Source: Streptomyces virginiae (GTDB taxonomy: Bacteria; Actinomycetota; Actinomycetes; Streptomycetales; Streptomycetaceae). Taken from it: a DNA stretch of 64,000 nt. The notes under the pieces were generated by a model that saw only the letters and a program-made list of their open reading frames with translations, was not told where the DNA came from and made no database searches. This document shows positions 36,154 to 46,728 of the stretch, in pieces; positions within the stretch are counted from its first letter, which is position 1, and the number at the start of each line of letters is the position of its first letter. The DNA lies in NCBI RefSeq assembly GCF_000720455.1, contig NZ_JOAK01000001.1, positions 1 through 64,000 of the forward strand, in the 5' to 3' direction. The translations under genes and the position numbers were made by a program.

Positions 36154-36471
36154 GTGGCGCAGCGCGTAGTGGTCACGCTCTCCGACGACATCGATGGCGG
36201 AGAAGCGGCGGAAACGGTCATGTTCGCCCTGGACGGTAAGTCGTACGAGATCGACCTCAATGTGGCCAACGCAAAGAAACTGCGGAAGAGCCTGGAGCCG
36301 TTCGTGGCCGCCGGCCGCCGCCAGTCGCGCTCGGGGAAGACCTTCAAGCACACCTCGGTCGCCCCCGACCCGGCGGTCGTCCGCGCGTGGGCCCGGTCCA
36401 ACCAGCACGACGTGCCGCCGCGGGGCCGCATCCCCAAGAAGATCTACGAGGCCTACAACGCGGCCCACTGA
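36154..36471 (+). CDS. lsr2: Lsr2-family nucleoid protein
   Basis: A 105-residue H-NS-like xenogeneic silencer. N-terminal dimerisation domain (VVVTLSDDIDGG...VMFALDGKSYEIDL) and C-terminal DNA-binding domain with the AT-hook-like RGRIP motif in HDVPPRGRIPKKIYEAY. Binds the minor groove of AT-rich DNA and silences foreign or specialised genes. GTG start with AAGGGA upstream; the frame is open further upstream but only this start matches the family. Streptomyces usually carry two Lsr2 paralogues; which this is was not determined. Confidence 0.93.
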   Translation: MAQRVVVTLSDDIDGGEAAETVMFALDGKSYEIDLNVANAKKLRKSLEPFVAAGRRQSRSGKTFKHTSVAPDPAVVRAWARSNQHDVPPRGRIPKKIYEAYNAAH

Positions 36472-36559
36472 GGGCCGATTTGCCATCCACCCCCTCCCTT
36501 CGGCTAATGTGTGGATCACGCCGAGGGGCGAGGCCGCAGGTCAGAGCCTCCGAGGTCGT

Positions 36560-36631
36560 GCGGGTGTAGTTCAGTAGCAGAACATCCCTCTTCCAGAGGG
36601 AAGGCGCAGTGTGCGATTCCTGTCACCCGCT
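36560..36631 (+). tRNA. tRNA-Gly (TCC)
   Basis: A 72-base cloverleaf, anticodon loop CTTCCAG (UCC), acceptor GCGGGTG/CACCCGC. No CCA encoded. First of two tRNA-Gly genes here. Confidence 0.95.
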
Positions 36632-36703
36632 CTGCATGACTTTCCGACCACTCCGGTGGATCGGGTACAGTGATGCACGTACTGCCCCGGCAGTGCACTG
36701 CTT

Positions 36704-36776
<73 letters not shown>

Positions 36777-36785
36777 CTGTGAGCA

Positions 36786-36816
36786 GAAGGCCCCGATCAT
36801 TACGATCGGGGCCTTC
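36786..36816 (+). terminator. Terminator of the tRNA-Gly pair
   Basis: A 13-base-pair perfect stem (36786-36798 with 36804-36816), 5-base loop, then a T-rich stretch. Confidence 0.8.
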
Positions 36817-36921
36817 TTCGTATTTCCCCTCGTCCTGCCCGCCGGGCCTCCTGACAAATGTCATCGCCGGCCATGACAGCGCGCACTGCCGACCCGCTCC
36901 GGGCGCCGCGACGCTGGAGTC

Positions 36922-37866
36922 ATGACTGACAGCGTGATCGAAGCGCGGGACCTGCGCCGCGGCTACTCCGGGGGATTCGAGGCCGTACGGGGCGTCTCCT
37001 TCTCCGTGGCACGGGGCGAGGTCTTCGCCCTGCTCGGCACCAACGGCGCCGGCAAGACCTCCACCGTCGAACTGCTGGAGGGACTGGCCGCGCCGAGCGG
37101 CGGGCAGGTCCGCGTCTTCGGCCTCGACCCGTACGCCCGGCGGGCCGAGGTCCGGCCGCGCACCGGGGTCATGCTCCAGGAGGGCGGGTTCCCCTCCGAC
37201 CTGTCGGTCACCGAGACCGTGCGGATGTGGGGCGGCGTCACCACCGGTGCCCGCCCGGCGGCCGAGGTGCTGCAGCTGGTCGGCCTGACGGCACGGTCCT
37301 CCGTACGCGTGAAGCAGCTGTCCGGCGGTGAACGGCGCCGCCTGGACCTGGCACTGGCCCTGCTCGGCCGGCCCGAGGTGCTCTTCCTGGACGAGCCCAC
37401 CACCGGCATGGACCCCGAAGGGCGCCGGGACACCTGGGCCCTCGTCCGCGAGCTGCGGGAACAGGGCACCACGGTGCTGCTGACCACGCACTACCTGGAG
37501 GAGGCCGAGGAGCTCGCGGACCGCCTCGCGATCCTCCACGACGGCGAGCTCGTCCTGTCCGGCACCCCGGCCGAGGTGACCGCCACCCGGCCGGCCCGGA
37601 TCCGTTTCACCCTGCCCGCCGGGGTGCCCGCGGCCCGGCTCCCGCTGACGCTGCGGGCGGCGGCCTCAGGCCAGCGCGTGGAGATCCGTACCCAGCGCCT
37701 CCAGGCGGACCTGACCGAGCTGCTCGGCTGGGCCCGGGAGACCGGCGTGGAACTGGCCGGGCTCGACGCCCGGTCCGCCTCCCTGGAGGAGGCCTTCCTG
37801 GAGATCGCCCACAGCCGCCGCGGCGCCGGCGACCGTACCGAGGACACGATGGCGGGGACCCGATGA
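36922..37866 (+). CDS. ABC transporter ATP-binding protein
   Basis: A 314-residue ABC-2-type exporter ATPase. Walker A GTNGAGKT (39-46), signature LSGGERRR, Walker B VLFLDEPTTG, and an extra C-terminal ~80-residue domain as in drug and lipid exporters of the DrrA class. ATG start. Its stop overlaps the permease gene by four bases, and a histidine kinase and response regulator follow, so all four form one unit. Confidence 0.93.
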   Translation: MTDSVIEARDLRRGYSGGFEAVRGVSFSVARGEVFALLGTNGAGKTSTVELLEGLAAPSGGQVRVFGLDPYARRAEVRPRTGVMLQEGGFPSDLSVTETVRMWGGVTTGARPAAEVLQLVGLTARSSVRVKQLSGGERRRLDLALALLGRPEVLFLDEPTTGMDPEGRRDTWALVRELREQGTTVLLTTHYLEEAEELADRLAILHDGELVLSGTPAEVTATRPARIRFTLPAGVPAARLPLTLRAAASGQRVEIRTQRLQADLTELLGWARETGVELAGLDARSASLEEAFLEIAHSRRGAGDRTEDTMAGTR

Positions 37867-38627
37867 ACACGCTCACCCTGAACGCCGGCCGGATCACCGC
37901 ACTCGGCCGCTCCGAACTCACCCTGCTGGTGCGCAACCGGGCCACGCTCACCCTGGCCCTGCTGATGCCGCTGATGATGGTGTTCATCCTGCGCTCCTCC
38001 CTCGGCGACTCCGAGGGCGCGCAGACGGTCGGCGAGGCCACCCTGACCGGCGGGATCGGCATGGTGCTGCTCCTCGTCGTCCACATGAACCTGGTCTCCT
38101 CCTACGTCGCGCGCCGCGAGGAACTCGTCCTGAAGCGGCTGCGGACCGGCGAGGCGAGCGACGTGGAGATCCTGTCCGGGACCGCGCTGCCCGCCGCCGC
38201 TCTGGCCCTCGCGCAGATCGCCGTCCTCGCCGTCGCCGGGGCCGCCGTCCTGGACGTGGCGGTGCCGCGGAACCCGCTGCTGATCCTGGTGGCCGTCCTG
38301 GCCGGCGTCCTGCTGCTCGCCGCGCTGTCCGCGGTGACCAGCTCCTTCACCCGCACCGTGGAGACGGCGGGACTCACCACGCTGCCGCTGTTCCTGGTGA
38401 GCGTGCTCGGCTCGGGGATGTTCGCACCGGTGGACTCCCTGCCGGACGCGGTCGCCCGGGTGTGCGAACTGCTGCCGCTGAGCGGTGTGATGACGCTCGT
38501 ACGGGCCGGCTGGAGCGGCGGCGCGGCGGGCGGGGACCTGCTGGGAGCCGGGCTCACCACGCTGGCCTGGATCGTGATCAGCGTGTTTGCTGTCCAGCGG
38601 TGGTTCCGCTGGGAACCGCGTCGCTAG
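37863..38627 (+). CDS. ABC-2-type transporter permease
   Basis: A 254-residue membrane protein with six hydrophobic segments and an early RNRATLTLALLMPLMMVF stretch, as in DrrB/DesK-linked permeases. Works with the upstream ATPase as an exporter, likely of a lipid, drug or peptide; substrate unknown. ATG overlaps the ATPase stop (ATGA). Confidence 0.88.
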   Translation: MNTLTLNAGRITALGRSELTLLVRNRATLTLALLMPLMMVFILRSSLGDSEGAQTVGEATLTGGIGMVLLLVVHMNLVSSYVARREELVLKRLRTGEASDVEILSGTALPAAALALAQIAVLAVAGAAVLDVAVPRNPLLILVAVLAGVLLLAALSAVTSSFTRTVETAGLTTLPLFLVSVLGSGMFAPVDSLPDAVARVCELLPLSGVMTLVRAGWSGGAAGGDLLGAGLTTLAWIVISVFAVQRWFRWEPRR

Positions 38628-38649
38628 AACGAGTCGGGGGACGGGCCCA

Positions 38650-39888
38650 GTGCCGAAGTTGACGGGGTGGTGGAAGAACCGCAGCAGTGCGGGGAAGGTC
38701 GAGCTGTACACGCGGGGGTCGTTCCACCTCTTCGTGCTCCTGGAGATCACCTCGTTCGGGGTGGCCCCCGTGGCCTCCGCGGCCGGGAAGTCCTCCTACG
38801 TGGTGCCGTTGTCGCTCTTCCTGCTGCTGTGCGCCCACGCGGTCCTGTGCGGGGTGCTCACGTCCAAGGCGCTGCACTGGGTGGTGGGGCGGCGCGAGCG
38901 CCCCACCCGGCTGGCGGTGACGACGGCCGCCGTGACGGCCGCGTGCGCCCTGGGGGTACTGGTCCTCCGGGTGACCGGCCACATCTGGGAACCGGCGGTG
39001 GCGCCGACGCTGGTGGCGGGCCTGACCTGGTTCGCCTCCGGATCCCTGGTGCTGTGCCTGCGGTCGGTCAAGCGCATGTGGTTCGTCCCGTCGGCGGCGG
39101 CGGTCGCGACGGGGCTGGCCGTCCTGGCCGTGGGCATGCCGGCCACGAAGGCGCTCGGGTACGCCGTCGGCGTGCTGCTGGGCAGCCTGTTCTTCGGCGC
39201 CACCTGCGGGTTCTCGGCCTGGCTGTTGACCACCGTCTACGAGCTGGACCGCTCGCGCGAGGTCCAGGCCCGCCTCGCGGTGGCGGAGGAGCGGCTGCGC
39301 TTCGGCCGTGACCTGCACGACGTGATGGGCCGCAACCTGGCGGTCATCGCCCTCAAGAGCGAGCTGGCGGTGCAGCTGGCCCGCCGCGAACGGCCGGAGG
39401 CCGTGGAGCAGATGATCGAGGTCCAGCGGATCGCCCAGGAGTCCCAGCGGGAGGTACGGGACGTGGTGCGGGGCTACCGGGAGGCGGACCTCGCGGTGGA
39501 GCTGGAGGGTGCGCGCGGGGTGCTCAGCGCGGCCGGGATGGACTGCCGCGTCGACTTCGGCGCCGGACCCGAACTGCCCGCCGAGGTGCAGTCGGCGCTC
39601 GGCTGGGTGGTCCGCGAGGCCACGACGAACGTACTGCGGCACGGGGACGCACAGCGCTGCCTGATCCGGCTGACCGCCCTGGAGGGCGGAGCCGTGACGC
39701 TGGTGGTGGAGAACGACGGGGCACCGGAAGCCCCCGCCGGACCGCCCGGCTCGGGCCTGGCCGGGCTGCGCGAACGGCTCGCCGCACTGGACGGGACGCT
39801 GCAGGCCGGGCTGGTCGGCGACGGCCGGTTCCGGCTGCGGGCGCAGATCCCGGGCCGACGACTGGAAGAACTGGAGGTGCGGGCGTGA
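38650..39888 (+). CDS. Membrane sensor histidine kinase (HisKA_3 type)
   Basis: About 412 residues from GTG 38650 (GGGGGA eight bases upstream). Five or six membrane helices (about 24-195), then the HisKA_3 dimerisation helix with FGRDLHDVMGRNL (phospho-acceptor H223) and an HATPase domain with REATTNVLRHG and GSGLAGLRERL. DesK/LiaS-like kinases paired with an exporter commonly sense membrane stress. Stop overlaps the response regulator start by four bases. Confidence 0.9.
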   Translation: MPKLTGWWKNRSSAGKVELYTRGSFHLFVLLEITSFGVAPVASAAGKSSYVVPLSLFLLLCAHAVLCGVLTSKALHWVVGRRERPTRLAVTTAAVTAACALGVLVLRVTGHIWEPAVAPTLVAGLTWFASGSLVLCLRSVKRMWFVPSAAAVATGLAVLAVGMPATKALGYAVGVLLGSLFFGATCGFSAWLLTTVYELDRSREVQARLAVAEERLRFGRDLHDVMGRNLAVIALKSELAVQLARRERPEAVEQMIEVQRIAQESQREVRDVVRGYREADLAVELEGARGVLSAAGMDCRVDFGAGPELPAEVQSALGWVVREATTNVLRHGDAQRCLIRLTALEGGAVTLVVENDGAPEAPAGPPGSGLAGLRERLAALDGTLQAGLVGDGRFRLRAQIPGRRLEELEVRA

Positions 39889-40496
39889 GCCCCGTACGCG
39901 TACTGCTCGCCGACGACGAACACCTGATCCGCGGGGCGCTGGCCGCGCTCCTCGCGCTGGAGGACGACCTGCTCGTCGTCGCGGAGGCGGCCTCGGGCCC
40001 CGAGGCGCTGGCCATGGCACGGGCGCACCGGCCGGACGTGGCGGTGCTGGACCTGCAGATGCCGGGGGCGGACGGTGTGAGCGTCGCCACAACGCTGCGC
40101 GCCGAACTCCCCGACTGCAAGACCATGATCGTGACCAGTCACGGCCGCCCCGGGCACCTGAAGCGGGCCCTGGCCGCGGGGGTGCGGGCCTTCGCCCCGA
40201 AGACGGTCTCGGCGCAGCGGCTGGCCGAACTGATCCGGACCGTGCACGCCGGAGGCCGTTACGTGGACCCGGAGTTGGCGGCCGACGCGATCAGCGCGGG
40301 GGACTCCCCGCTGACCGCCCGGGAGGCCGAGGTACTGGAGCTGGCGGGTGACGGCGCGCCGATCGCGGAGATCGCGGAGCGGGCCTCGCTCTCTCAGGGG
40401 ACCGTCCGCAACTACCTGTCCTCGGCGGCCACGAAGCTGGGTGCCGAGAACCGGCACACCGCAGTGCGTCTCGCACGGGAGCGAGGTTGGGTATAG
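39885..40496 (+). CDS. NarL/LuxR-type response regulator
   Basis: A 203-residue regulator: receiver domain with phospho-acceptor D56 (VAVLDLQMPG), then a LuxR-type HTH (LTAREAEVLELA...GTVRNYLSSAATKLG). Partner of the overlapping kinase; it probably controls the adjacent exporter genes. GTG start, GTGA overlap. A tRNA-Gly begins 22 bases after the stop. Confidence 0.93.
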   Translation: MSPVRVLLADDEHLIRGALAALLALEDDLLVVAEAASGPEALAMARAHRPDVAVLDLQMPGADGVSVATTLRAELPDCKTMIVTSHGRPGHLKRALAAGVRAFAPKTVSAQRLAELIRTVHAGGRYVDPELAADAISAGDSPLTAREAEVLELAGDGAPIAEIAERASLSQGTVRNYLSSAATKLGAENRHTAVRLARERGWV

Positions 40497-40518
40497 TAGG
40501 TCTCGCCTTACGGCGCCT

Positions 40519-40591
<73 letters not shown>

Positions 40592-40600
40592 CTGTAGGGA

Positions 40601-40630
40601 AGAAGCCCCGGTCCTCGGACCGGGGCTTCT
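40601..40630. terminator. Terminator between tRNA-Gly copy 2 and purC
   Basis: A 14-base-pair perfect stem (40601-40614 with 40617-40630) with a 2-base apex, between convergent genes. Confidence 0.75.
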
Positions 40631-40637
40631 CTCGTTC

Positions 40638-41543
40638 CTACACCCAGTCCAGGCCGGTCAGGCGCTCGTACGCCTCGATGTACTTCGCGCGGGTCTGCGC
40701 GACGACCTGGGTCGGGAGGGCCGGCGGCGGGAGTTCGCCCTTCGGGTCCCAGCCGGAGGCCGCGGACGCCAGCCAGTCGCGGACGTACTGCTTGTCGAAG
40801 GAGGGCTGCGAGCGGCCCGGCTCCCACTGGTCGGCCGGCCAGAAGCGGGAGGAGTCCGGGGTCAGCACCTCGTCCGCGGCGACCAGCGTGCGGTCCTTCG
40901 GGTCGAAGCCGAACTCGAACTTGGTGTCGGCCAGGATGATCCCGCGCTCACGGGCGATGTCCCGGGCCCGGGAGTACACGGCGAGGGTGGTCTGGCGCAG
41001 CAGCGCGGCCGTCTCGACACCGGTGGTGCGCGCGACCTCCTCGTAGGAGACGTTCTCGTCGTGCTCGCCGACCTCGGCCTTGGCCGCCGGGGTGAAGATC
41101 GGGCCGGGCAGCTCGGAGCCGTCCACGAGGCCCTCGGGCAGGCCCAGTCCGCAGACCGTGCGGGTCTGGTTGTACTCGGCGAGGCCGGAGCCGGTGAGGT
41201 AGCCGCGGGCCACGCACTCGACCGGGACCATGTCGAGGTTCTTGCAGATCAGCGTGCGGCCGGCCCAGTCGGCGGGAGCACCGGCGGGCAGCTCGGTGGA
41301 GATGACGTGGTTCGGGACGAGGTCCGCGAGCTGGTCGAACCACCACAGGGAGAGCTGGGTCAGCACGCGGCCCTTGTCCGGGATCTCGGTGGGCAGGACC
41401 CAGTCGAAGGCGGACATACGGTCGCTGGCGACCATGACGAGGCGGCCGTCCTCGTCCTGGTAGAGGTCGCGCACCTTGCCGGTGTGGAGGTGGACGAGGC
41501 CCGGAACCTGAACCGGCTCGGGCTTTTCGACGAATCCGGACAC
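40638..41543 (-). CDS. purC: SAICAR synthase PurC
   Basis: Step 8 of purine synthesis, joining CAIR and aspartate with ATP. 301 residues, with the nucleotide-binding HTGKVRDLY, VASDRMSAFDWV, and VPVECVARGYLTGSG signatures. GTG 41543 was chosen: AGGGAGA lies five bases upstream; the frame continues to 41591. Single gene, sharing a terminator with the convergent tRNA-Gly. Confidence 0.97.
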   Translation of the reverse strand: MSGFVEKPEPVQVPGLVHLHTGKVRDLYQDEDGRLVMVASDRMSAFDWVLPTEIPDKGRVLTQLSLWWFDQLADLVPNHVISTELPAGAPADWAGRTLICKNLDMVPVECVARGYLTGSGLAEYNQTRTVCGLGLPEGLVDGSELPGPIFTPAAKAEVGEHDENVSYEEVARTTGVETAALLRQTTLAVYSRARDIARERGIILADTKFEFGFDPKDRTLVAADEVLTPDSSRFWPADQWEPGRSQPSFDKQYVRDWLASAASGWDPKGELPPPALPTQVVAQTRAKYIEAYERLTGLDWV

Positions 41544-41636
41544 GGGGTCTCCCTGTGGTTCTGTATGAAGCGCACACCGATTCTCGCGCACCGGCGCCCC
41601 CTGCCGGCGACAGGGGTGCGCCGGGCGCGGGCCGTG

Positions 41637-43124
41637 TCAGTCGCGCTTGCAGATCCGGTCGAGGAGATTGGCCGTGGCCCGCTGCACGCGTTCGTCGACG
41701 TGGCCGGGGCGGTCGAGGGCCGGGGACCAGGCGAACGTGCCGGAGGCGAAGACCAGCGCCCCGCTGGGCGCCCGGTAGAGGGAGGTCTCCTGATGGCGGC
41801 GCTGGCCCTCGCTGTCGAGGTACGGGGAGTGCGCGAGCAGGATCCGGTCCTGGTGCTCGGGCAGCTGCGTGCGCGGGAAGTACCGGTCGGCCTCGCCCGC
41901 GACCAGGCCCGGCAGCTCGTCGTTCTCGCCGGCGCCGGTGGCGTCCCACAGCCAGTGCGTGGCGTTGCGCACGATCAGCGGCGCCGGGTCGGGGACCCGG
42001 CCCGCGTACTGGATGCCGAGCAGCTGCTGCTCCGGGCGGTCGACCTCGCGCCAGAGGCTGGGGCGGCCCGGTCCGCGGCGTTTTCGGCAGGTGAGCAGCC
42101 GGTCGTCGACCCCGGAGGGCGACGGGGCCAGCTCGACCTGCCAGTACATCGTGTTCGCGGAGAGGAAGACGAGCGAGGTGCCGTGGTTGCGGGCGCGTTC
42201 GACGGTCCGGCGCATCGGGGCCGACCAGTATTCGTCGTGGCCGGGGAAGACCAGGCCGCGGTAGCGGGTGGGGTCGACGCGGCCGGCGTGCAGGTCGCGG
42301 GTGTCGGCGTAGGCGATGTCGTAGCCGTAGCGCTCGGCCCAGCGGATGAAGTCGTAGGCGTGGCCGACGTGGAGGGGCAGGCCGGCGCCCGCGTAGGGCC
42401 GGTCGAAGGAGACGGTGACGGCCGCGTCCTGCTCGCCGAGGAGCCGGCCCGACTCGTCCCAGGCGTGATAGAGGCTGGCGCCGGTCCGGCCGTCCTCCGG
42501 GTAGAGGTTGTACGCCTGCCAGGTGATGTCGGGGAGCAGGAGCAGGAGGTCGGCCGGGTGGTCGTCGCGGACCGTGAAGGGGATGTGGGAGCGGTAGCCG
42601 TCGGCGGTGGTCAGGACCGCGACGTACGCCCCGACGCTCCAGTAGGACGGGACCTGCAGGCGCCAGGAGAGCCACCAGTGGTGGCAGGAGACGGTGCGGT
42701 CCGCGGCGAGGGGGGCGGGCTGGACGATGCCGGAGAGGCGGGGGCTGGTGGTGATCTTCGAGGCGCCGTCGCCGCCGTAGTGGCCGATCCGGTACACGTC
42801 GACGGAGAACTGCTGGGGCGGGTCGACGGTGATGTGGAAGTCGATGGCCTCGCCCGGGGCGACGGCGCCGGTGGAGGCGAAGCCCTTGATCTGGCGGTGC
42901 ACGTCGTCGGCCGTGCGGGGGCCGCCGTTGCCGCGGGCCCGGGGGATCTGGCCGGTGCCGGCTGCCGCGGCGGCCGGGTCCACGTACCAGGGGACGACCT
43001 GGCCGGTGTCGTCGAAGTAGAGCTCGCTGCCCCGGAACCAGGGCAGGGGGCCCTGTCCGAAGGGGTCGTTCACCGCGTGCGCGAGCGCACCCGACTCCCA
43101 ACGCCGGATCTGGTCCGTACCCAT
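41637..43124 (-). CDS. N,N-dimethylformamidase beta-subunit-like protein
   Basis: A 495-residue soluble protein resembling the large subunit of dimethylformamidase: an N-terminal beta-sandwich (GEAIDFHITVDPPQQFSVDV) and a C-terminal glutamine-amidotransferase-like fold with LLLLPDITWQAYNLYP and LVFPGHDEYWSAPMR. No gene for a DMFase small subunit is adjacent, so the reaction is open. ATG 43124 has GGAGGGGAG seven bases upstream. Transcribed toward purC but probably independent. Confidence 0.75.
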   Translation of the reverse strand: MGTDQIRRWESGALAHAVNDPFGQGPLPWFRGSELYFDDTGQVVPWYVDPAAAAAGTGQIPRARGNGGPRTADDVHRQIKGFASTGAVAPGEAIDFHITVDPPQQFSVDVYRIGHYGGDGASKITTSPRLSGIVQPAPLAADRTVSCHHWWLSWRLQVPSYWSVGAYVAVLTTADGYRSHIPFTVRDDHPADLLLLLPDITWQAYNLYPEDGRTGASLYHAWDESGRLLGEQDAAVTVSFDRPYAGAGLPLHVGHAYDFIRWAERYGYDIAYADTRDLHAGRVDPTRYRGLVFPGHDEYWSAPMRRTVERARNHGTSLVFLSANTMYWQVELAPSPSGVDDRLLTCRKRRGPGRPSLWREVDRPEQQLLGIQYAGRVPDPAPLIVRNATHWLWDATGAGENDELPGLVAGEADRYFPRTQLPEHQDRILLAHSPYLDSEGQRRHQETSLYRAPSGALVFASGTFAWSPALDRPGHVDERVQRATANLLDRICKRD

Positions 43125-43307
43125 GACCGCTCCCCTCCCTCGCTCCCCCGGCCGGCGTGCATCGCCTCGGTGCGTGGCGCGCGTTGCGCCGGTGCGGCAC
43201 TTCTCGGACATCCGCTTCGGGAGCATCCAGCCGCGACCGGTCCCAGCACATCACATTACGCACGCACTCCGTCACCGTTCGTCGCGAATTGGCGAGACCA
43301 GAACCCC

Positions 43308-45128
43308 TCAGACGAGACGGACGGGCTTCTCCGTGCGGACGCCCAGGGCCGACAGCCACTCCCGCAGGGGCTCCGGGTCGCCGTCCTCGACCAGGCAGAG
43401 CACGCGGGGAGCCAGATCGCTCCGGCGGTCGCCGCCGACCAGCAGGACCGGGCCGTCGAGCCAGTCCATGCCGGGTGCGGCCCCGGCCGAGTCCACGGCG
43501 GCGCAGCACACCATCGCCGTCACGTGGTCGGCCAGCAGGTCCCGGCCGCTGCGCGGCGGCTGGAGCGGGAACAGCGGTACGGCGTCCGCGCCGCGGGCCT
43601 TGCCGGCCCCGGCCGCGGTGTCCGCGGCCCGCTCCTCGCGGGCCAGGTCGGCGCTGAGCCGGCCGGCCAGGGCCTCGCCGAGCGCCCCTTCTCCCGAGGC
43701 GTTCGTCAGGCAGCCCAGCACCCGCTCCAGGGTGGGTCCGGCGAAGCCGTCCACGGCGTGCGGCGCGGCGTCGGCGGCCTCGATCGTGGCCGGTCCCGCC
43801 GCACCGGACGGACCGGACGGGGCGGGTGAACCGGCGGCGCCGGCAGCGGCGGGGGCCACCGAGGCGGGGGCGGCAGAACCGGCACCGGCCGGGCTCGCGG
43901 AGCCGGCGGACGCGGTGGGTCCGGCGCAGCCGTGCGGCCCGCCGGGCCCGGTGGGCCGGCCCTCCGGGCCGGCGAGCGCGTCCAGTGCCGCGTGCAGGCG
44001 GGCCGCCTCGGCACGCCATTTGCGGTCCACGACCTCTTCCGGATACGCCGCCCACTCCACCGGGGACCACTCCGGGCCGGCCTCGGCCGGACCTCCGTGG
44101 AAGAGCCGCGCGGCCAGCAGCGAGGTCGCCTCGTCGATCACGCCGGGCTGCTCCAGCAGGTCACAGGCGGGCCGCTCGCCGAGCCGCGAGGTGAAGCCCT
44201 CGGCCAGCCGGTCGCGCCGCGACAGCTCGGTCAGCGCCGAGACCACCCCGGCGTCCAGGTGCGCGGGCCAGCGGCCCATCCGCCAGGCGGGCAGCGCCAC
44301 CCGGGTCAGCAGCCGGTCCCAGCCCGCGTAGGCGAGGCCCACCTGCTCCTGGGCGACGATGCGCAGTCCGTAGTCCACACCCTGTGCACGGTCGGAGGCG
44401 GCGGCGGCCACTCCCCGCTCCATCTCGGCGGCGTCCGTCCGGCACAGCCTCAGCAGCAGCCGGGCCGGCGCGGCGATCCAGCCGAGCCCGCGGCGGCCGC
44501 CCACGTCCACGGCCGCGTCCAGACCCCGTACGAAGCCACGCGCGTCGGCTATGTCCGGGTGCGCGGAAGGACCCGTACCGGCGACGACCGGCGCGAGGAC
44601 CGCCCGCAGCTCCGCGACCCGCATCCACCACAGGAACGGCGAGCCGATCACCAGCACCGGAGCCGCGCCGGGCGCGGACTGGGGGCCGCCGGCTATGCCG
44701 CCCCGGCGGTGGGCCGCATGGGTGCGGTCCTCCAGCCAGCTGTCGCAGTCCGGTGTCAGGGCTATCGCGGAGGGCGGCGGCACGTCCATCCGGTCGGCCA
44801 GGTCCCGCACCAGGCGGTAGAGGTCGGGCGCGGCGGCCTCGGACAGCGGCACCGTCGGCGTCACCGCCGGGCCGGCCCGCAGCACCACCGCCGCGAAGAT
44901 CCCGCCGAGGAGCAGCACCAGCGCCGCGACCGCGCACACCACGAGGGTCACGGCGGCCCAGGGCTCACCGGCCAGCCGGCCCGTCGCCCGGGCGGCCACC
45001 AGCACCACCGCCGCGGCGGCGGGCAGCAGCGCGACGGCCAGGGCCCGGCTGCGCACGCGCAGCACGGCCAGAGCGCGGGACCGCGCGGACGGAACGCCCG
45101 CTTCCATGGTCGAACCGAATCCGGACAC
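43308..45128 (-). CDS. Degenerate M48-like membrane protein
   Basis: About 606 residues. Two membrane helices (about 27-47 and 58-86) precede a domain with the layout of actinobacterial M48 peptidases: PDLYRLVRDLADRMDVPPPS, LVIGSPFLWWMRVAELRAVLA, then later YAGWDRLLTRVALPAWRMG. Where active relatives have the zinc motif HELGH, this protein reads PVVAG (about 180-184), so it should not bind zinc. A long Pro/Ala/Gly insertion follows (about 400-465). GTG 45128 was chosen; GTG 45140 and ATG 45107 are alternatives. The assignment to M48 rests on pattern recognition. Confidence 0.6.
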   Translation of the reverse strand: MSGFGSTMEAGVPSARSRALAVLRVRSRALAVALLPAAAAVVLVAARATGRLAGEPWAAVTLVVCAVAALVLLLGGIFAAVVLRAGPAVTPTVPLSEAAAPDLYRLVRDLADRMDVPPPSAIALTPDCDSWLEDRTHAAHRRGGIAGGPQSAPGAAPVLVIGSPFLWWMRVAELRAVLAPVVAGTGPSAHPDIADARGFVRGLDAAVDVGGRRGLGWIAAPARLLLRLCRTDAAEMERGVAAAASDRAQGVDYGLRIVAQEQVGLAYAGWDRLLTRVALPAWRMGRWPAHLDAGVVSALTELSRRDRLAEGFTSRLGERPACDLLEQPGVIDEATSLLAARLFHGGPAEAGPEWSPVEWAAYPEEVVDRKWRAEAARLHAALDALAGPEGRPTGPGGPHGCAGPTASAGSASPAGAGSAAPASVAPAAAGAAGSPAPSGPSGAAGPATIEAADAAPHAVDGFAGPTLERVLGCLTNASGEGALGEALAGRLSADLAREERAADTAAGAGKARGADAVPLFPLQPPRSGRDLLADHVTAMVCCAAVDSAGAAPGMDWLDGPVLLVGGDRRSDLAPRVLCLVEDGDPEPLREWLSALGVRTEKPVRLV

Positions 45129-45414
45129 GGCCGGTCTCACCCCCTCTGCCCTGCGGCTGCGTTGCTCACTCCCCCACTGTGACACCCGCCACTGACATCG
45201 CAAGGTCGGTGGGCCAAGTGCCGGAATGCTTGCGCCGCACCCTAGTTGGGGCACGCCCGGGCGTCAGGCAGACGAGGGGACGATCACCCGATGGAATGGC
45301 TTTGGGTAAAGCTGGGTGCGTTCGAACGAGGCCGGATGCAGTCGCACGCGGACACGCCCGCGGGCCCGGGCGCGGGAGGTGCGCACCGGGCCCGCGGGTC
45401 TGCGGAGCCGCTGG
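45129..45414. other. Intergenic region with purD terminator
   Basis: About 285 bases. Apart from the purD terminator (45357-45398) I see a plus-strand frame starting at 45291 (MEWLWVKLGAFERGRMQS) that runs into the purD antisense strand; there is no ribosome site or homology to support it. Confidence 0.4.
45357..45398 (-). terminator. Terminator of purD
   Basis: A 13-base-pair perfect stem (45357-45369 with 45386-45398), 16-base loop, about 20 bases beyond the purD stop on the minus strand. Confidence 0.7.
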
Positions 45415-46668
<1,254 letters not shown>

Positions 46669-46728
46669 GCTGCTCAGCCTAGCCCGGCCGGAGCGCCCCT
46701 CTTCGTGCGGCCACCCAATCGGGACCGG

